A DNA stretch of 64,000 nt from Streptomyces sp. NBC_01262. Its GTDB lineage: Bacteria; Actinomycetota; Actinomycetes; Streptomycetales; Streptomycetaceae. Every line of letters begins with the position of its first letter. The stretch's first letter is position 1. Positions 45,064-54,121 of this stretch are shown piece by piece. Location: contig NZ_CP108462.1 of the NCBI RefSeq assembly GCF_036226365.1, forward strand, positions 9,594,501-9,658,500, given 5' to 3'. Position numbers and translations under genes: made by a program. Under the pieces are notes generated by a model that was not told the origin of the DNA, ran no database searches, and worked only from the letters and a program-made list of their open reading frames with translations.

Positions 45064-45400
45064 CATGAGGGTCAACACCACGCCCAGCCGTGCTCGATCG
45101 GGGGCCGGGCATCGGGAACGAAGAGTCCCCGCCGAACGCCTTCGGGCCTGGCTTCCCAGGTTGGTCAAGAACGGGAGGGATCAGGGAGGATGCAGGTGCA
45201 GGCACGGTCTTCCGTAGGAGTCATGGGAATTCGACACTCATGATCATGGAATTCGGTGCCTGCTTCGTTTCTGTCCACCCCGCCCCGACTGACGGGCGGT
45301 GGGGGCGTTCGGGACCTGCACCGCCCTGAGAGATCCTCGCGTGTTCAACTTCGGGATCGAGAGGTACAGGCCGCAGTGACTGGCCGGCCGCAGCGCCGTC

Positions 45401-46333
45401 ATGGCCGGCCAGGGCGACCGGCTGCGTTCACTCTGCGGCCGCACGCTGACCCGCGCCTGGCTGGTCTGGGACCTCCAGGACAACGAATGGTTCCCCGACT
45501 GCCCCGTCCTGCTCGACTTCGACGGGGAGCAGGTCGAGATCAACCACCACAAGTTCGACGAGCTCTCCATCACCTGGAACACCATCGACCCCCACAAGCC
45601 GGTCCTATGGCCCGACTTCGACCTCCAGTGGCGCCACGACGCACGCCCCGAACTGCAAGCCCTCCAGGATCAGGCCCTCCAGGTCGTCGAGCTCCTCGAA
45701 TGGACCGGCAACGACCTCGCCCAGGGAGCAGCCAACCTCAGCTTCCTCTTCCCCAAGGAGCGGTTGACCATCGTCAACTCCCTCGATGAGAACGGGCTGA
45801 CGTCCGGACCCCCGAGGCGCACCACCTACACCACTCACGGCGCTGACACCGCTCACAAAGCGGGCATCACGCAACTTTGCCGGGGCCTTGGCGAGGGCGG
45901 GGCGTCTGGGTCAGCTCAGTCCGAGTTTGGCCAGGGCGGTGGTCCAGTTGGTGGCGATTGCTTTGCGGGCGGCGGACAGGGTCACGGTGTCGTTGCAGAC
46001 GGCTTTCTTGAGTTTGTTCTCGACGGTGTCCTTGTTGCCGGCCGTCTTGGTTTCGTAGCGCGGTTCGGGCCACAGGTTGGCCGCGGCCTTGGGTGCGCCG
46101 CCGAGTTCGAGGGGCACCTGGTGGTCTTCCTCGTAGTCAGCGGTGGAGGTGTCGGAGTAGCCGTATTGGGCTATCTGCTTGATCTTCAGTGCGTTGGTGT
46201 AGGACGTGGACGGGCGCACGGTGGCCGTCCAGCCGGATACGCAGATGGTGGAGTCGATCGTGGACTGGGTCACGTCCGGGTTGTAGGCGCCCGGGGTGCA
46301 GGTCGGGTCCGGCAGCGGCAGGTAGGCCTGTGA
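45401..46333 (+). pseudogene. Hypothetical gene with lost or shifted stop
   Basis: From ATG 45401 a natural protein runs ~140 residues (CGRTLTRAWLVWDLQDNEWF, VEINHHKFDELSITWNTIDP, SFLFPKERLTIVNSLDENGL). After GPP the frame stays open only because it is the mirror of the opposite-strand secreted gene, reaching 46333. A shift or loss of the normal stop near 45815 is likely. The intact part is an acidic alpha/beta protein of unknown role. Confidence 0.5.
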
Positions 46334-46438
46334 GCAGGTGCTGCTCTGCGCCGCGTACCCGGTGCCCATCACCAGCCCTCCCACCGACAACGACAACGCG
46401 GTAACGCCGACGGCGACACGCAGGGGTGTAAGGCGCAT
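45911..46438 (-). CDS. Secreted HNH-like nuclease paralogue
   Basis: 175 residues from the ATG at 46436-46438. The signal peptide ends near TGYAA. The mature part has four Cys, LPDPTCTPGAYNPDVTQSTI, a repeat-like VRPSTSYTNALKIKQIAQYG, then DYEEDHQVPLELGGAPKAAA and NLWPE: the Asp-His...Asn of an HNH fold. The family layout is the same as 46797-47456, which starts divergently 358 bases away. Probably an extracellular nuclease. Confidence 0.75.
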   Translation of the reverse strand: MRLTPLRVAVGVTALSLSVGGLVMGTGYAAQSSTCSQAYLPLPDPTCTPGAYNPDVTQSTIDSTICVSGWTATVRPSTSYTNALKIKQIAQYGYSDTSTADYEEDHQVPLELGGAPKAAANLWPEPRYETKTAGNKDTVENKLKKAVCNDTVTLSAARKAIATNWTTALAKLGLS

Positions 46439-46796
46439 GCAGACTCCCGAAGGTCCAGGCCCCGCACAGCACGCGGGGATCACAGGCATCACGGCTCGCG
46501 GTGAGGCACCCGGCCTACTTCCTGTCCGCCGCACTCTGTCCGGCGTTGCTAACGCCCGGCCGACGCACCGCTAATCTGTGCGATTCCTGTGAGGCGGTGC
46601 CGGAATGCTCAACGGGGCCGCCGCCGGGCCGATGCACGTTCAAAGAGGGAGAAGGCGCGGCGAGGCGTAGGTCAGGTGGGCCTGGCCAGGCTGATCCGCG
46701 GAGATTCGCCCTCAGTTGTGGCCCCCCGGAAGCGGGGCGCGATGGCGGGTCGGGCAGCATGTTCCCACCTCATCACCGTAAGTACGGAGAATTCCG
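46439..46796. other. Divergent promoter region between secreted paralogues
   Basis: 358 bases separating two homologous secreted-protein genes that read away from each other. No gene with natural composition is seen. Confidence 0.4.
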
Positions 46797-47456
46797 ATGC
46801 TGTCCCATGCCGCCAGACGCGCCCCGATTGTTCTCCTGCTACCGCTGCTCGGGCTGACAGGCTGTGACCCCTCTGCCATCGGCACCAGCGCGGCGGAACC
46901 CTCCGGCAACACCAACGCTTCCGCCACCGGTTCAGGGCATGCCATTGCGGTCGGGGCCGGCCCGCAATCCCACTACGCCGTGCAGCAGCAGCCCGCGGTG
47001 GGCAGTTGCCATTACCGGTACGACCACAGTCAGCCACTGGAGGACCCGGCGTGCACGCCGGGCGCGATCTCGCCGGCCGTCACACAGGCGAACCTGACGT
47101 CGACGATCTGCCGCAAGGGCGGCTACACCTCCAGCATTCGCCCCTCGTCGTACGTCACCGGCAAGGAGAAGAAGCTGAACGCGAAGTCGTACGGCTACAC
47201 CGGCTCCATGCGGGACGCCGAGTACGACCACCTGATCTCCCTGCAGCTCGGCGGCGACCCCAACGACCCGCGCAACCTGTGGGTGGAACCCCCCTCGCCC
47301 GGCCACAAGGCGGGAGCGGGCCCCAACAACCCCAAGGACGTCGTGGAGACCAAACTCCACACTGCGGTCTGCGCCGGCACCACGACCCTGGCCAAAGCCC
47401 AGCAGGCCATCGCCACCGACTGGTCCACCGCCCTGACCAGCCTCGGCATCGGCTGA
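46797..47456 (+). CDS. HNH-like lipoprotein nuclease paralogue
   Basis: 219 residues. A lipoprotein signal with lipobox LTGC (Cys near residue 23) anchors it outside the membrane. A low-complexity linker is followed by DPACTPGAISPAVTQANLTS, IRPSSY, then AEYDHLISLQLGGDPNDPRN-LW (His-type metal motif) and VETKLHTAVCAGTTTLAKAQ. Same family as 45911-46438. Its last 215 coding bases are duplicated at 38618. No immunity gene is recognised. Confidence 0.8.
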   Translation: MLSHAARRAPIVLLLPLLGLTGCDPSAIGTSAAEPSGNTNASATGSGHAIAVGAGPQSHYAVQQQPAVGSCHYRYDHSQPLEDPACTPGAISPAVTQANLTSTICRKGGYTSSIRPSSYVTGKEKKLNAKSYGYTGSMRDAEYDHLISLQLGGDPNDPRNLWVEPPSPGHKAGAGPNNPKDVVETKLHTAVCAGTTTLAKAQQAIATDWSTALTSLGIG

Positions 47457-47476
47457 CACCGCACCAGCAGCAACAC
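47242..47476 (+). repeat. 235-bp duplication, copy 2
   Basis: Partner of 38618-38852, seven mismatches. This copy lies in an intact gene, so it is the likely source. Confidence 0.85.
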
Positions 47477-47931
47477 TCACCACGGCCGCCTTCACCCATC
47501 ACCACGCCGCTGACTGCCACGCCTCGCGCGCCTGCGAGCAGAACGACCAGGTCGTCGCCTACCGCCCCAGCAGACCTGCGAGCCCCCGACCTCAGCCTCA
47601 ACCCCGCCGACAGCCCGGACGACACGGACCCCCCCCGCAGGGATCACCGCCCGTCAACCCCCACGACACCACGCATTCAAGGTCAGTAGTTCTTACCGAC
47701 ACCTCAATGCAAAGTCTTACTAAAGACGCCATGGTGTACTTATGTGCCGGATACCCGTACGTAGAGCACTCTTTATCCCATCTTGGCCATGATCAATTCG
47801 GGCGAATGGTGCACGGGCTGGCGTGCGGCTGCGCGCCTCCTCGATGATGCAGACCCTGGTCAAGTGCCGTGCGGAGCAGGTAGATCTCTCTTCGTTGATC
47901 TCTTATGTGGAGATCTGTTGAAGGAGATGTG
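47457..47931. other. Intergenic region upstream of DNRLRE gene
   Basis: 475 bases; 47690-47790 is clearly AT-richer than its surroundings and probably holds the promoter. A minus-strand frame with REIYLLRTALDQGLHH near 47870 may be a relic but lacks a start. No gene is supported. Confidence 0.4.
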
Positions 47932-50715
47932 ATGGGTTCTTGGTTCATCGGCGGGCCGTCCGGCCCGCTCAGAGCGTCCGCCGCGCCGGGCGCGCGAAGA
48001 CGGTTGAGACAGGTCGCAGGGGCGGTGTCGCTGCTGCTGGCCGTCGAAACGGCGATGGTTGCGGAATCGACGGGGCAGGCGATGGCCGAGACGCCGGCGG
48101 CGGTTTCCTCGGCGTCGGAGTCCTCGGAGGTGTCGGGGCCGGCGGAGGCGGCTGACAAGGCATCTGCGGTGCTGATGGCGCGGTCGCAAGACCGGAAGAT
48201 CGAGGTGCTGTCGGAGCGGACGACTGACTCGACGACGTATGCGCTGCCGGGTGGCGAGTTGCAGACCAGCGCGTATGCCGGTCCGGTCCGGGTGAAGCAG
48301 GACGGGCAGTGGCAGGACATCGACACCTCCTTGTCCGATTCCGGTCCGAGCCTGACCCCGCAGGCGGCGGCTGCCGACATTGCCGTGTCCGACGGAGGGG
48401 ACACGGCGCTGGCCTCGGTGACCAAGGGAGGCAGGTCGTTCGGCCTGGGCTGGGAGGACAAACTGCCCGCGCCGGTGGTGACGGACAACACCGCCTCCTA
48501 CGACCTGGGCGGTGGGCAGGAGCTGACGGTCACCGCGCTGGCGCAGGGGTTCTCGCAGAACGTGGTGCTGGACAGAGCCCCGGACGGGCCGGTCTCCTAC
48601 CGCATACCGATGGACCTGGACGGGCTGAAACTGTCCCAGGCGGACTCCGGGCACCTGTTGCTGAACGACACTGACGGCAAACTGGTGGCCGAGGCGTCGG
48701 CACCGATGATGTGGGACTCCACCAAGAACGACGCCTCCGGTGAGTCGGATCATCAGGCGCAGGTGGGCACAACCGTGGAGACGGCCGGCGACGGCAGGCA
48801 GACGCTGGTGCTGACCCCCGCGGCGGACTTCCTGGCCACGGCCACCTACCCGGTGACGGTGGATCCGACCTCGACCCTCGCGGTGACCACGGACACCTGG
48901 GTGCAGACCCCGGACTACCTGGACTCCCAGCTCGGTTCGCAGGAGCTGAAGTCCGGCACGTACGACGGTGGCTCGGACGTCGCGCGGTCGTTCATGAAGT
49001 TCGATGTGTCGAACTTCGTGGGCGAGACGATCACCGACGCGAACCTGGCCCTGTACTCGTACTACTCCTCCTCCTGCAGCCCCGGGGCCGGCACGCGGGC
49101 CCGCAGGGTCACCTCCGACTGGTCGTCGTCCTCGATCACCTGGGGCGCCCAGCCGACCACCACCACGGCGAACGCGGTGGTCAACACCGGAGCCTGGGGC
49201 TACAACTCCTCCTGCCCGGCCAACTGGTCGCACTGGAACCTGACCGACATGGTCCAGGACTGGGCCAACGGCCTGCCCAACTACGGCATCCGCATCAACA
49301 GCGCGGGCGAGTCCGACTCGCTGACCTGGCGACGCTACCGCTCGGCGAACTACACCACCTCCGGCTACGCGCCCAAGCTGACCGTGACCTACGAGGACCC
49401 CGACATCAAGGACGACGGCGGCCTGGGCACGGCGCTGCCCTCCGGCGGCCCCACCATCACCGCCCAGCCGACCTCCACCGACCCCACCACCGTCACCGGA
49501 CCGCCCACGGTGAGCGGCAAGTTCACCCTGGGATCCGGCGCGCCCCTGGCCAACCGAACGGTCAACATCACCGCGGTGGACTCGGTGCCCGACGACGGAA
49601 CCACCGTCACAGCCACCAGCGTGGGCACCGCCACCACCGCCTCCGACGGAACCTGGTCCTTCACCCTGCCCACCACCTTGCCCAGTGACCTGCAGGCACT
49701 GGCCGACGCCAATGGAGGCGTGCTCTCCCTGGAAGCCTCCTACAACGGCGTCGCCTCCGACGGCACCGTGCTGACCGGCTCGGACTACATGGACGCAGGC
49801 GTGGCCACCGGCTCCGCGACCACCCAAGGCTCGATCGCCGCCCGCGCCGAGACCGCGCGCACCGTCGCGATCCATCCCGACGCCGACCACACGACGCCGA
49901 CTGTCTCCCTCAACGACACCACTGACCTGACCGACGACGATTCCCTGTCCGTCGACCGGACGGTGTCCACCTGGCAGAGCTCCACCGGCGCATCGACCGA
50001 CAGCTACAGCCCGAACGTCGTCAACGGCGTGGACTACAGCTCGGTCACCCCCATGATCGGTGCACCGTGCGTGTCGCACGACTACACCATCAAGACCGGC
50101 GTCTACTACACCACTGTCGGCGAGGCCCATGCCTTCTACGACACCAAGGCGTCGTTCGAATACAACGACACCCTCTCCAGCACCTGGGGCGTGGCACAAA
50201 GCGTCGACGGAACCAACTGGTCCGTCACCGGAAAGGCCTCACGCAAGAGCAGCACCGGCCATGCCATCGGCTTCACCGGCAAGGGACCGAACTGGGCCAA
50301 GCAGTTCCGCATCCCCATCAAATACAAAGAGGTGAATCACCAGATCGCCTGCACCGGATCCCAGCCGGCCAACCACTACTCCATCCTCCCGGTGAAATTT
50401 GCGGTACCCGCCGGCGGCGCGGTGAGCACGTTCGGAGCCGACGTCAGGTCGAAGGACGGCCCGGAAGCCTACTCACACTCGAAATCCGCGTACCGGGCGG
50501 TGCTCCCCAAGTCGAACTACTACACACTCTCGGCCGGCACCTCCGTCACCTTTGGCGTAGCGGTCAAGGTCTTCGGCGTGACCATCAGCCTCGACACGGA
50601 ATACGGCTCAACGCACAACCAGAAGATCACCGCGGGAACCGGAAAGTACGAGCACGACATCTGGGGTGCCAAGGGACCGATAGACGAGGAACCCGGTGTC
50701 ATCTATTCGTACTAG
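47932..50715 (+). CDS. Large secreted DNRLRE-domain protein
   Basis: 927 residues from ATG 47932 (AAGGAG five bases upstream). The signal peptide core is AGAVSLLLAVETAM, cleaved near AMA-E. After an N-terminal beta region (~100-300) comes a DNRLRE domain (SFMKFDVSNFVGETITDANL ... RRVTSDWSSSSITWGAQP ... WNLTDMVQDWANGLPNYGIR), an Ig-like/CNA-like repeat (TVSGKFTLGSGAPLANRTVN) and a ~200-residue C-terminal domain with two Cys. Likely a cell-surface or secreted adhesin or toxin-like protein; RHS repeats are absent. It overlaps a lipoprotein gene by 20 bases. Confidence 0.8.
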   Translation: MGSWFIGGPSGPLRASAAPGARRRLRQVAGAVSLLLAVETAMVAESTGQAMAETPAAVSSASESSEVSGPAEAADKASAVLMARSQDRKIEVLSERTTDSTTYALPGGELQTSAYAGPVRVKQDGQWQDIDTSLSDSGPSLTPQAAAADIAVSDGGDTALASVTKGGRSFGLGWEDKLPAPVVTDNTASYDLGGGQELTVTALAQGFSQNVVLDRAPDGPVSYRIPMDLDGLKLSQADSGHLLLNDTDGKLVAEASAPMMWDSTKNDASGESDHQAQVGTTVETAGDGRQTLVLTPAADFLATATYPVTVDPTSTLAVTTDTWVQTPDYLDSQLGSQELKSGTYDGGSDVARSFMKFDVSNFVGETITDANLALYSYYSSSCSPGAGTRARRVTSDWSSSSITWGAQPTTTTANAVVNTGAWGYNSSCPANWSHWNLTDMVQDWANGLPNYGIRINSAGESDSLTWRRYRSANYTTSGYAPKLTVTYEDPDIKDDGGLGTALPSGGPTITAQPTSTDPTTVTGPPTVSGKFTLGSGAPLANRTVNITAVDSVPDDGTTVTATSVGTATTASDGTWSFTLPTTLPSDLQALADANGGVLSLEASYNGVASDGTVLTGSDYMDAGVATGSATTQGSIAARAETARTVAIHPDADHTTPTVSLNDTTDLTDDDSLSVDRTVSTWQSSTGASTDSYSPNVVNGVDYSSVTPMIGAPCVSHDYTIKTGVYYTTVGEAHAFYDTKASFEYNDTLSSTWGVAQSVDGTNWSVTGKASRKSSTGHAIGFTGKGPNWAKQFRIPIKYKEVNHQIACTGSQPANHYSILPVKFAVPAGGAVSTFGADVRSKDGPEAYSHSKSAYRAVLPKSNYYTLSAGTSVTFGVAVKVFGVTISLDTEYGSTHNQKITAGTGKYEHDIWGAKGPIDEEPGVIYSY

Positions 50716-51232
50716 AGCCTCCGTGCTCCTCATCCTTCTCCTTGCGGCCGCAGGGTGTTCGACCAGTAGCGTGAGGACCGGAACTGCCCTGGTCGGCCAG
50801 GGGCCCGGCCTGAGCGGGGTGATCGGAAACCCGAACGCAAAGGTCGGTAGAGACTACCGGTTCGCCTTCCCGCTCCTCAGGAACAACTCCAAAGAACCCG
50901 TTTCGATCACCGAATTCCGCATCGCGAGCCTGCCCTCCGGCGTCAAGGTCATCGGGTACCCGGTGTACTCGGTGAATCACACATCGGGATACCAACTGGC
51001 CTACGACGACTCCTCCCACGAAGGCGGCCCCGAACTCGACAAGACCCCGAACTACGCCGGACACCCCTACACCATCAAGCCAGGGGTGCTCAGCGACAAG
51101 TACGCGATGGTGCACCTGCACGTGACCGGAAAGCTATCCGCGCACGTCAAGGGATGCGAGGTGTACTACACGCAGGACGGACAGTCGTACCGCCAGTCCC
51201 TGAACTGCGAGTTCGCCCTCGACATGAAATAG
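50696..51232 (+). CDS. Lipoprotein partner of DNRLRE protein
   Basis: 178 residues from a GTG inside the end of the preceding gene. Lipobox LAAAGC (Cys21). The mature part is beta-rich (PVSITEFRIASLPSGVKVIG) with two Cys near the C-terminus. Overlapping translation ties it to the large secreted protein; it could anchor it or protect the producer, but neither is shown. Confidence 0.7.
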   Translation: MSSIRTRASVLLILLLAAAGCSTSSVRTGTALVGQGPGLSGVIGNPNAKVGRDYRFAFPLLRNNSKEPVSITEFRIASLPSGVKVIGYPVYSVNHTSGYQLAYDDSSHEGGPELDKTPNYAGHPYTIKPGVLSDKYAMVHLHVTGKLSAHVKGCEVYYTQDGQSYRQSLNCEFALDMK

Positions 51233-51264
51233 ACGGCAAGCAGACAGCTCGCAGTCACTCACCC

Positions 51265-51303
51265 CGAACCGGGTACCCGACCATCCGTCGGGTACCCGGT
51301 TCG
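51265..51303. terminator. Perfect 16-bp hairpin after lipoprotein gene
   Basis: CGAACCGGGTACCCGA (51265-51280), loop CCATCCG and TCGGGTACCCGGTTCG (51288-51303), 33 bases after the stop. A strong terminator without a U run. The following ~240 bases up to 51543 hold no supported gene. Confidence 0.8.
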
Positions 51304-51543
51304 CGCGATGGTGCCAGCACGCACTTGTAGTGCAGCGGTAACCGGTGCCCCAGCCCCACGCACCCCGCGTACACGCCCTCGGCTGAGCACCCTCCGGGAC
51401 CGCCGAAACCGGCAGGCCCCGGCGCCCTCCCCGGACCGCACCGCGCAAGCTCGTACGACAAGCGCCTCTTCCCAGCATTCGATCTCCTCGGAAACGGGTG
51501 ACCCAGCCCTTCTTCTTGTCCCGCCGCCAGCGGGCCAGGTTCC

Positions 51544-52053
51544 CTACTGAACGTGGTGGTACCAGCGTCGGTGCACCGTAGGTTCGACGCACAGCACGGC
51601 TGCGCCTGCGATCGTGCCGACCAGCAGGGCGGACCCACCGCCGCCGTTGAGGACCGCGCCGAGGCACGCGGCGGCAATGGCGAGCGGGCGCAGCAGGGTC
51701 AGCGGGCCAAGGCCGACAACTACCGCGAGGGTGCTGGCGCGGAACGGCAGGGCGAAGTAGGCGGCGAGTGAAAGCAGTACGGCGGTGGCGTAGACGGTGA
51801 GCGGGAGCAGGTAGCCCAGGCCGCCGGCGGCCAGAGTGTTGTAGGTCCGTGCCTGGTCGCCTGTGACCAGCAGCAGGGCGGCGGTCAGGGTTGGGGCGAG
51901 CAGTAGGGCGGCCCCGACGGCCAGCCCGCGCAGGCCGGCTCGGGTGGCGAACCGTTGTTTGCGGATGCGGGCGTCGCTGCCGGCGTAGGCGCGGAAGCCG
52001 CTGAACGCTGCGTCGAGCAGACCGAGGAGTACAAGCGGTATGGCGGGCGTCAT
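51544..52053 (-). CDS. Membrane protein coupled to methyltransferase
   Basis: 169 residues from the ATG at 52051-52053, overlapping the methyltransferase stop (ATGA). Four to five membrane helices (GLAVGAALLLAPTLTAALLL; LLPLTVYATAVLLSLAAYFA; LAIAAACLGAVLNGGGGSAL) and a basic N-terminal loop (YAGSDARIRKQRFATRAG). No family is named. The overlap suggests that the methyltransferase product or substrate is handled at the membrane. Confidence 0.65.
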   Translation of the reverse strand: MTPAIPLVLLGLLDAAFSGFRAYAGSDARIRKQRFATRAGLRGLAVGAALLLAPTLTAALLLVTGDQARTYNTLAAGGLGYLLPLTVYATAVLLSLAAYFALPFRASTLAVVVGLGPLTLLRPLAIAAACLGAVLNGGGGSALLVGTIAGAAVLCVEPTVHRRWYHHVQ

Positions 52054-53015
52054 CGGGTGGTCTCGGCGAGGTGCTCCGGGCCGACCATGCGGCGTGCGTC
52101 CCGCCCGAGGGCTCGGCGAAGCGGCGCCTCCAGTTGCGGGCGTACGCCGATGATCGGGCGCAAGGTGGTGCAGAACGGGTTCACCGCGCCGCGCGGCTCG
52201 TACAGCAGTGCGCGGATGCCGGGTACCGCGGCGGCACGCAGCAGCGTTTCGTCGCTGTGCGCGCGCAGTGCGGAAACGACGCCGTCGTGGCGGCCGAGCG
52301 GGTTGCGCATCCGCGCACGGTGGAAGATCCAGGCGCCGATGGGCGCGAGAGGGGTTGCGGCGATGTCGAAGTGACAGAAGGCATGCGCCGGTGAGGCCGC
52401 CTGGGCCTGGAAGAACTCGGCCAGAGCAGGGCCACGGAAATGATGCAGCACGCCGGTGGAGACGTAGACGGTCGCGACCTCCGGCAGGTCGAAGGCATTT
52501 CCATGGGCGAAACGGCATGTGAGGCCCTCTGCGCGGGCCAGGCGGTCCGCTTCGCCGACCAGCGTGGCGTCGAGGTCGACCCCGACCAGCTCGACGTCCG
52601 CGCCCAGGGCGTTGGTGGTCGCCAGCCAGCGGACCAGGTAGCCCAGGCCGCAACCGATGTCGACCAGCCGGTACGGCCCGGGCTGCCCGGTAGTCGTTCG
52701 AATCGCGGTGAAGAGCGGGCTGAGCAGGTGGACCAGGCGTTGGCCGATCCGTAGCTCCTCGCTCAGGCGCTGGAGCTCGGTGTGCACGCTGATGAGCAGG
52801 CGGTCCACGGCGTGCGGGTCGAGTACGCCGTTCTGGTCTGTGGGCAGCTCGGCAACGATCCGGGCCGCGCGCTCGTCTCCGCTCTCGCGGAACTGCTGGA
52901 TCACCTCGGCGCGCCGGACCGGGAGCCGGTGGCCGGTATGCGGATCCACCGCGGTGATCAGGTCGGAAATCTCAAGCCGGTGCACGAGGCAGAACCATAC
53001 GGCCTCCCCTGCCAC
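52050..53015 (-). CDS. SAM-dependent methyltransferase
   Basis: 321 residues from a GTG. A helical N-terminal ~110 residues precede the Rossmann fold: YRLVDIGCGLGYLVRWLATT (motif I), VELVGVDLDATLVGEADRLA (motif II), VYVSTGVLHHFRGPALAEFF (motif IV). It resembles small-molecule methyltransferases. Its stop overlaps the start of the membrane-protein gene, so the two are translated together. Confidence 0.8.
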   Translation of the reverse strand: MAGEAVWFCLVHRLEISDLITAVDPHTGHRLPVRRAEVIQQFRESGDERAARIVAELPTDQNGVLDPHAVDRLLISVHTELQRLSEELRIGQRLVHLLSPLFTAIRTTTGQPGPYRLVDIGCGLGYLVRWLATTNALGADVELVGVDLDATLVGEADRLARAEGLTCRFAHGNAFDLPEVATVYVSTGVLHHFRGPALAEFFQAQAASPAHAFCHFDIAATPLAPIGAWIFHRARMRNPLGRHDGVVSALRAHSDETLLRAAAVPGIRALLYEPRGAVNPFCTTLRPIIGVRPQLEAPLRRALGRDARRMVGPEHLAETTR

Positions 53016-53493
53016 CCCGGCAGGTCAGCTGTCCCCGCCGGGGAGTGCCCACAACCCCCTCATTCCTTCGGCACCGGTGCTGTCGAGAGCCATGCACATT
53101 TCGATTCACTCGCGGGCGTCGGCTGCGACTTCCTCGATGTACGGCAGGCCACCCAGGCAGGCCGCCGGTCCCTGACCGGCGGCCTACGGGCGGAATCCTG
53201 CCCCCGTCTCACCCACCACGCCACGAAAGCGTGCCTGCGATGGCAGCCTTCCCGGGACGGGGCACCGAATACAAGGCCAACCGGACGGCACGGATGCCGT
53301 CGCCGGGGCGACTAAGGCCGCCGACACCGCGCGGGAGCGCACCGCGCAGCACCTGCTCACGGTGCGGCTGGAGCAGCTGCGCGAGCAGGCCGCGGCCCGC
53401 TCCGGAGGCGGCAGGGCCCGCGCCGTGGGCCGGCCGGCTGACCGAGCTCGCCGCCCGCTCCCTCGATGGCGACCGGGCCGGGGCGGTGAGTGC
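53016..53493. other. Stretch with frameshifted plasmid-type gene remnant
   Basis: Natural coding appears at about 53286-53415 in one frame (ATKAADTARERTAQHLLTVR, EQLREQAAARSGG) and then in the next frame (AGRLTELAARSLDGDRAGAV) to a TGA at 53495-53497 that overlaps the GTG of the DciA fragment. Joining the two needs one frameshift near 53420. The first 250 bases are featureless. Confidence 0.45.
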
Positions 53494-53760
53494 GTGAGCA
53501 CCGAGTTGAGCGGGGTCGACCTCGCGCGCCAGGCCCTGGTCGCGGCCCGGGAGGCGGCGAAGAAGAACGGCGGCCGCCGCAAGGAGAAGCCGAAGCGGCG
53601 CACCGGCCAGGTGGTGCGGCGGGATGGCGGCGACCCGGTCGTGCTCGCCGCCGCGATCACCATGATGACGACCGAGCGCGGACCTGCCGTCCCGGCCGCC
53701 GGCTGCAGCGTCCTCGCCCAGTGGGAGCACATCCCTGCTGGGCGCCTTCACGCCAGCGGC
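53494..53760 (+). pseudogene. Truncated DciA-like gene
   Basis: GTG 53494 opens TELSGVDLARQALVAAREAA, the basic stretch RRKEKPKRRTGQVVRRDGGD, then ITMMTTERGPAVPAAGCSVL-AQW. This matches the start of the DciA homologue at 36473, and then identity stops where the KH-like core should continue. The frame runs on out of register through the toxin-antitoxin genes. A second, broken replication-type module. Confidence 0.7.
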
Positions 53761-53789
53761 GTCTGGCTCAGACCCCTCGCTTGCGGGCT

Positions 53790-53813
53790 TGTACTGGCGG
53801 TACTGTCAGTACA
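53790..53813. promoter_or_regulatory. Antitoxin operator overlapping start codon
   Basis: TGTACTG (53790-53796) and CAGTACA (53807-53813) are perfect inverted halves, and a further GTACTG lies between them at 53800-53805. The last base is the first base of the antitoxin ATG. Expected binding site for an autoregulating ribbon-helix-helix antitoxin. Confidence 0.65.
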
Positions 53814-54121
53814 TGACTGCCAAAGGGATGAACGTCCCCTTCACCGACGAAGACGAGCTCGAAACCGTCAGGGCCGCGGCCAAGGCCGCGGGTCTCAGCA
53901 CCCGCGAGTACATCCGTCAGGCCGCGCTGAACCAGGCCCTCGCCGTACCCACGGCGTTCCTGGACGCCGCCCTGCAGCACCAGGAACGCATCCGGGACGC
54001 GTTCGCCGAAGTCTTCCCCGAGGACGCCGCCCCCAAGACGGAATACCGCGACGCCGAGGCGGAGGCCGCCCGCCGCCTGGCCGAACTCGACGGCGGCCAG
54101 GCCCGCGGGACCGCCGCGTGA
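53813..54121 (+). CDS. Ribbon-helix-helix-type antitoxin
   Basis: 102 residues from ATG 53813. The N-terminal MNVPFTDEDELETVRAAAKA, AGLSTREYIRQAALNQALA is a short strand and two helices as in CopG/DUF1778-type antitoxins. The acidic helical tail should wrap the toxin. Its TGA overlaps the GTG of the next gene, the classic order of an antitoxin-toxin operon. Confidence 0.75.
   Translation: MTAKGMNVPFTDEDELETVRAAAKAAGLSTREYIRQAALNQALAVPTAFLDAALQHQERIRDAFAEVFPEDAAPKTEYRDAEAEAARRLAELDGGQARGTAA

Noticed and set aside
47860-50199. Minus-strand frame of 779 codons
   Set aside because: Antisense shadow of the DNRLRE protein, which has a signal peptide, a ribosome site and recognised domains.
51134-51667. 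Minus-strand frames between the lipoprotein and membrane-protein genes
   Set aside because: They run through the perfect 16-bp hairpin, are Arg/Gly-rich and lack a plausible start.
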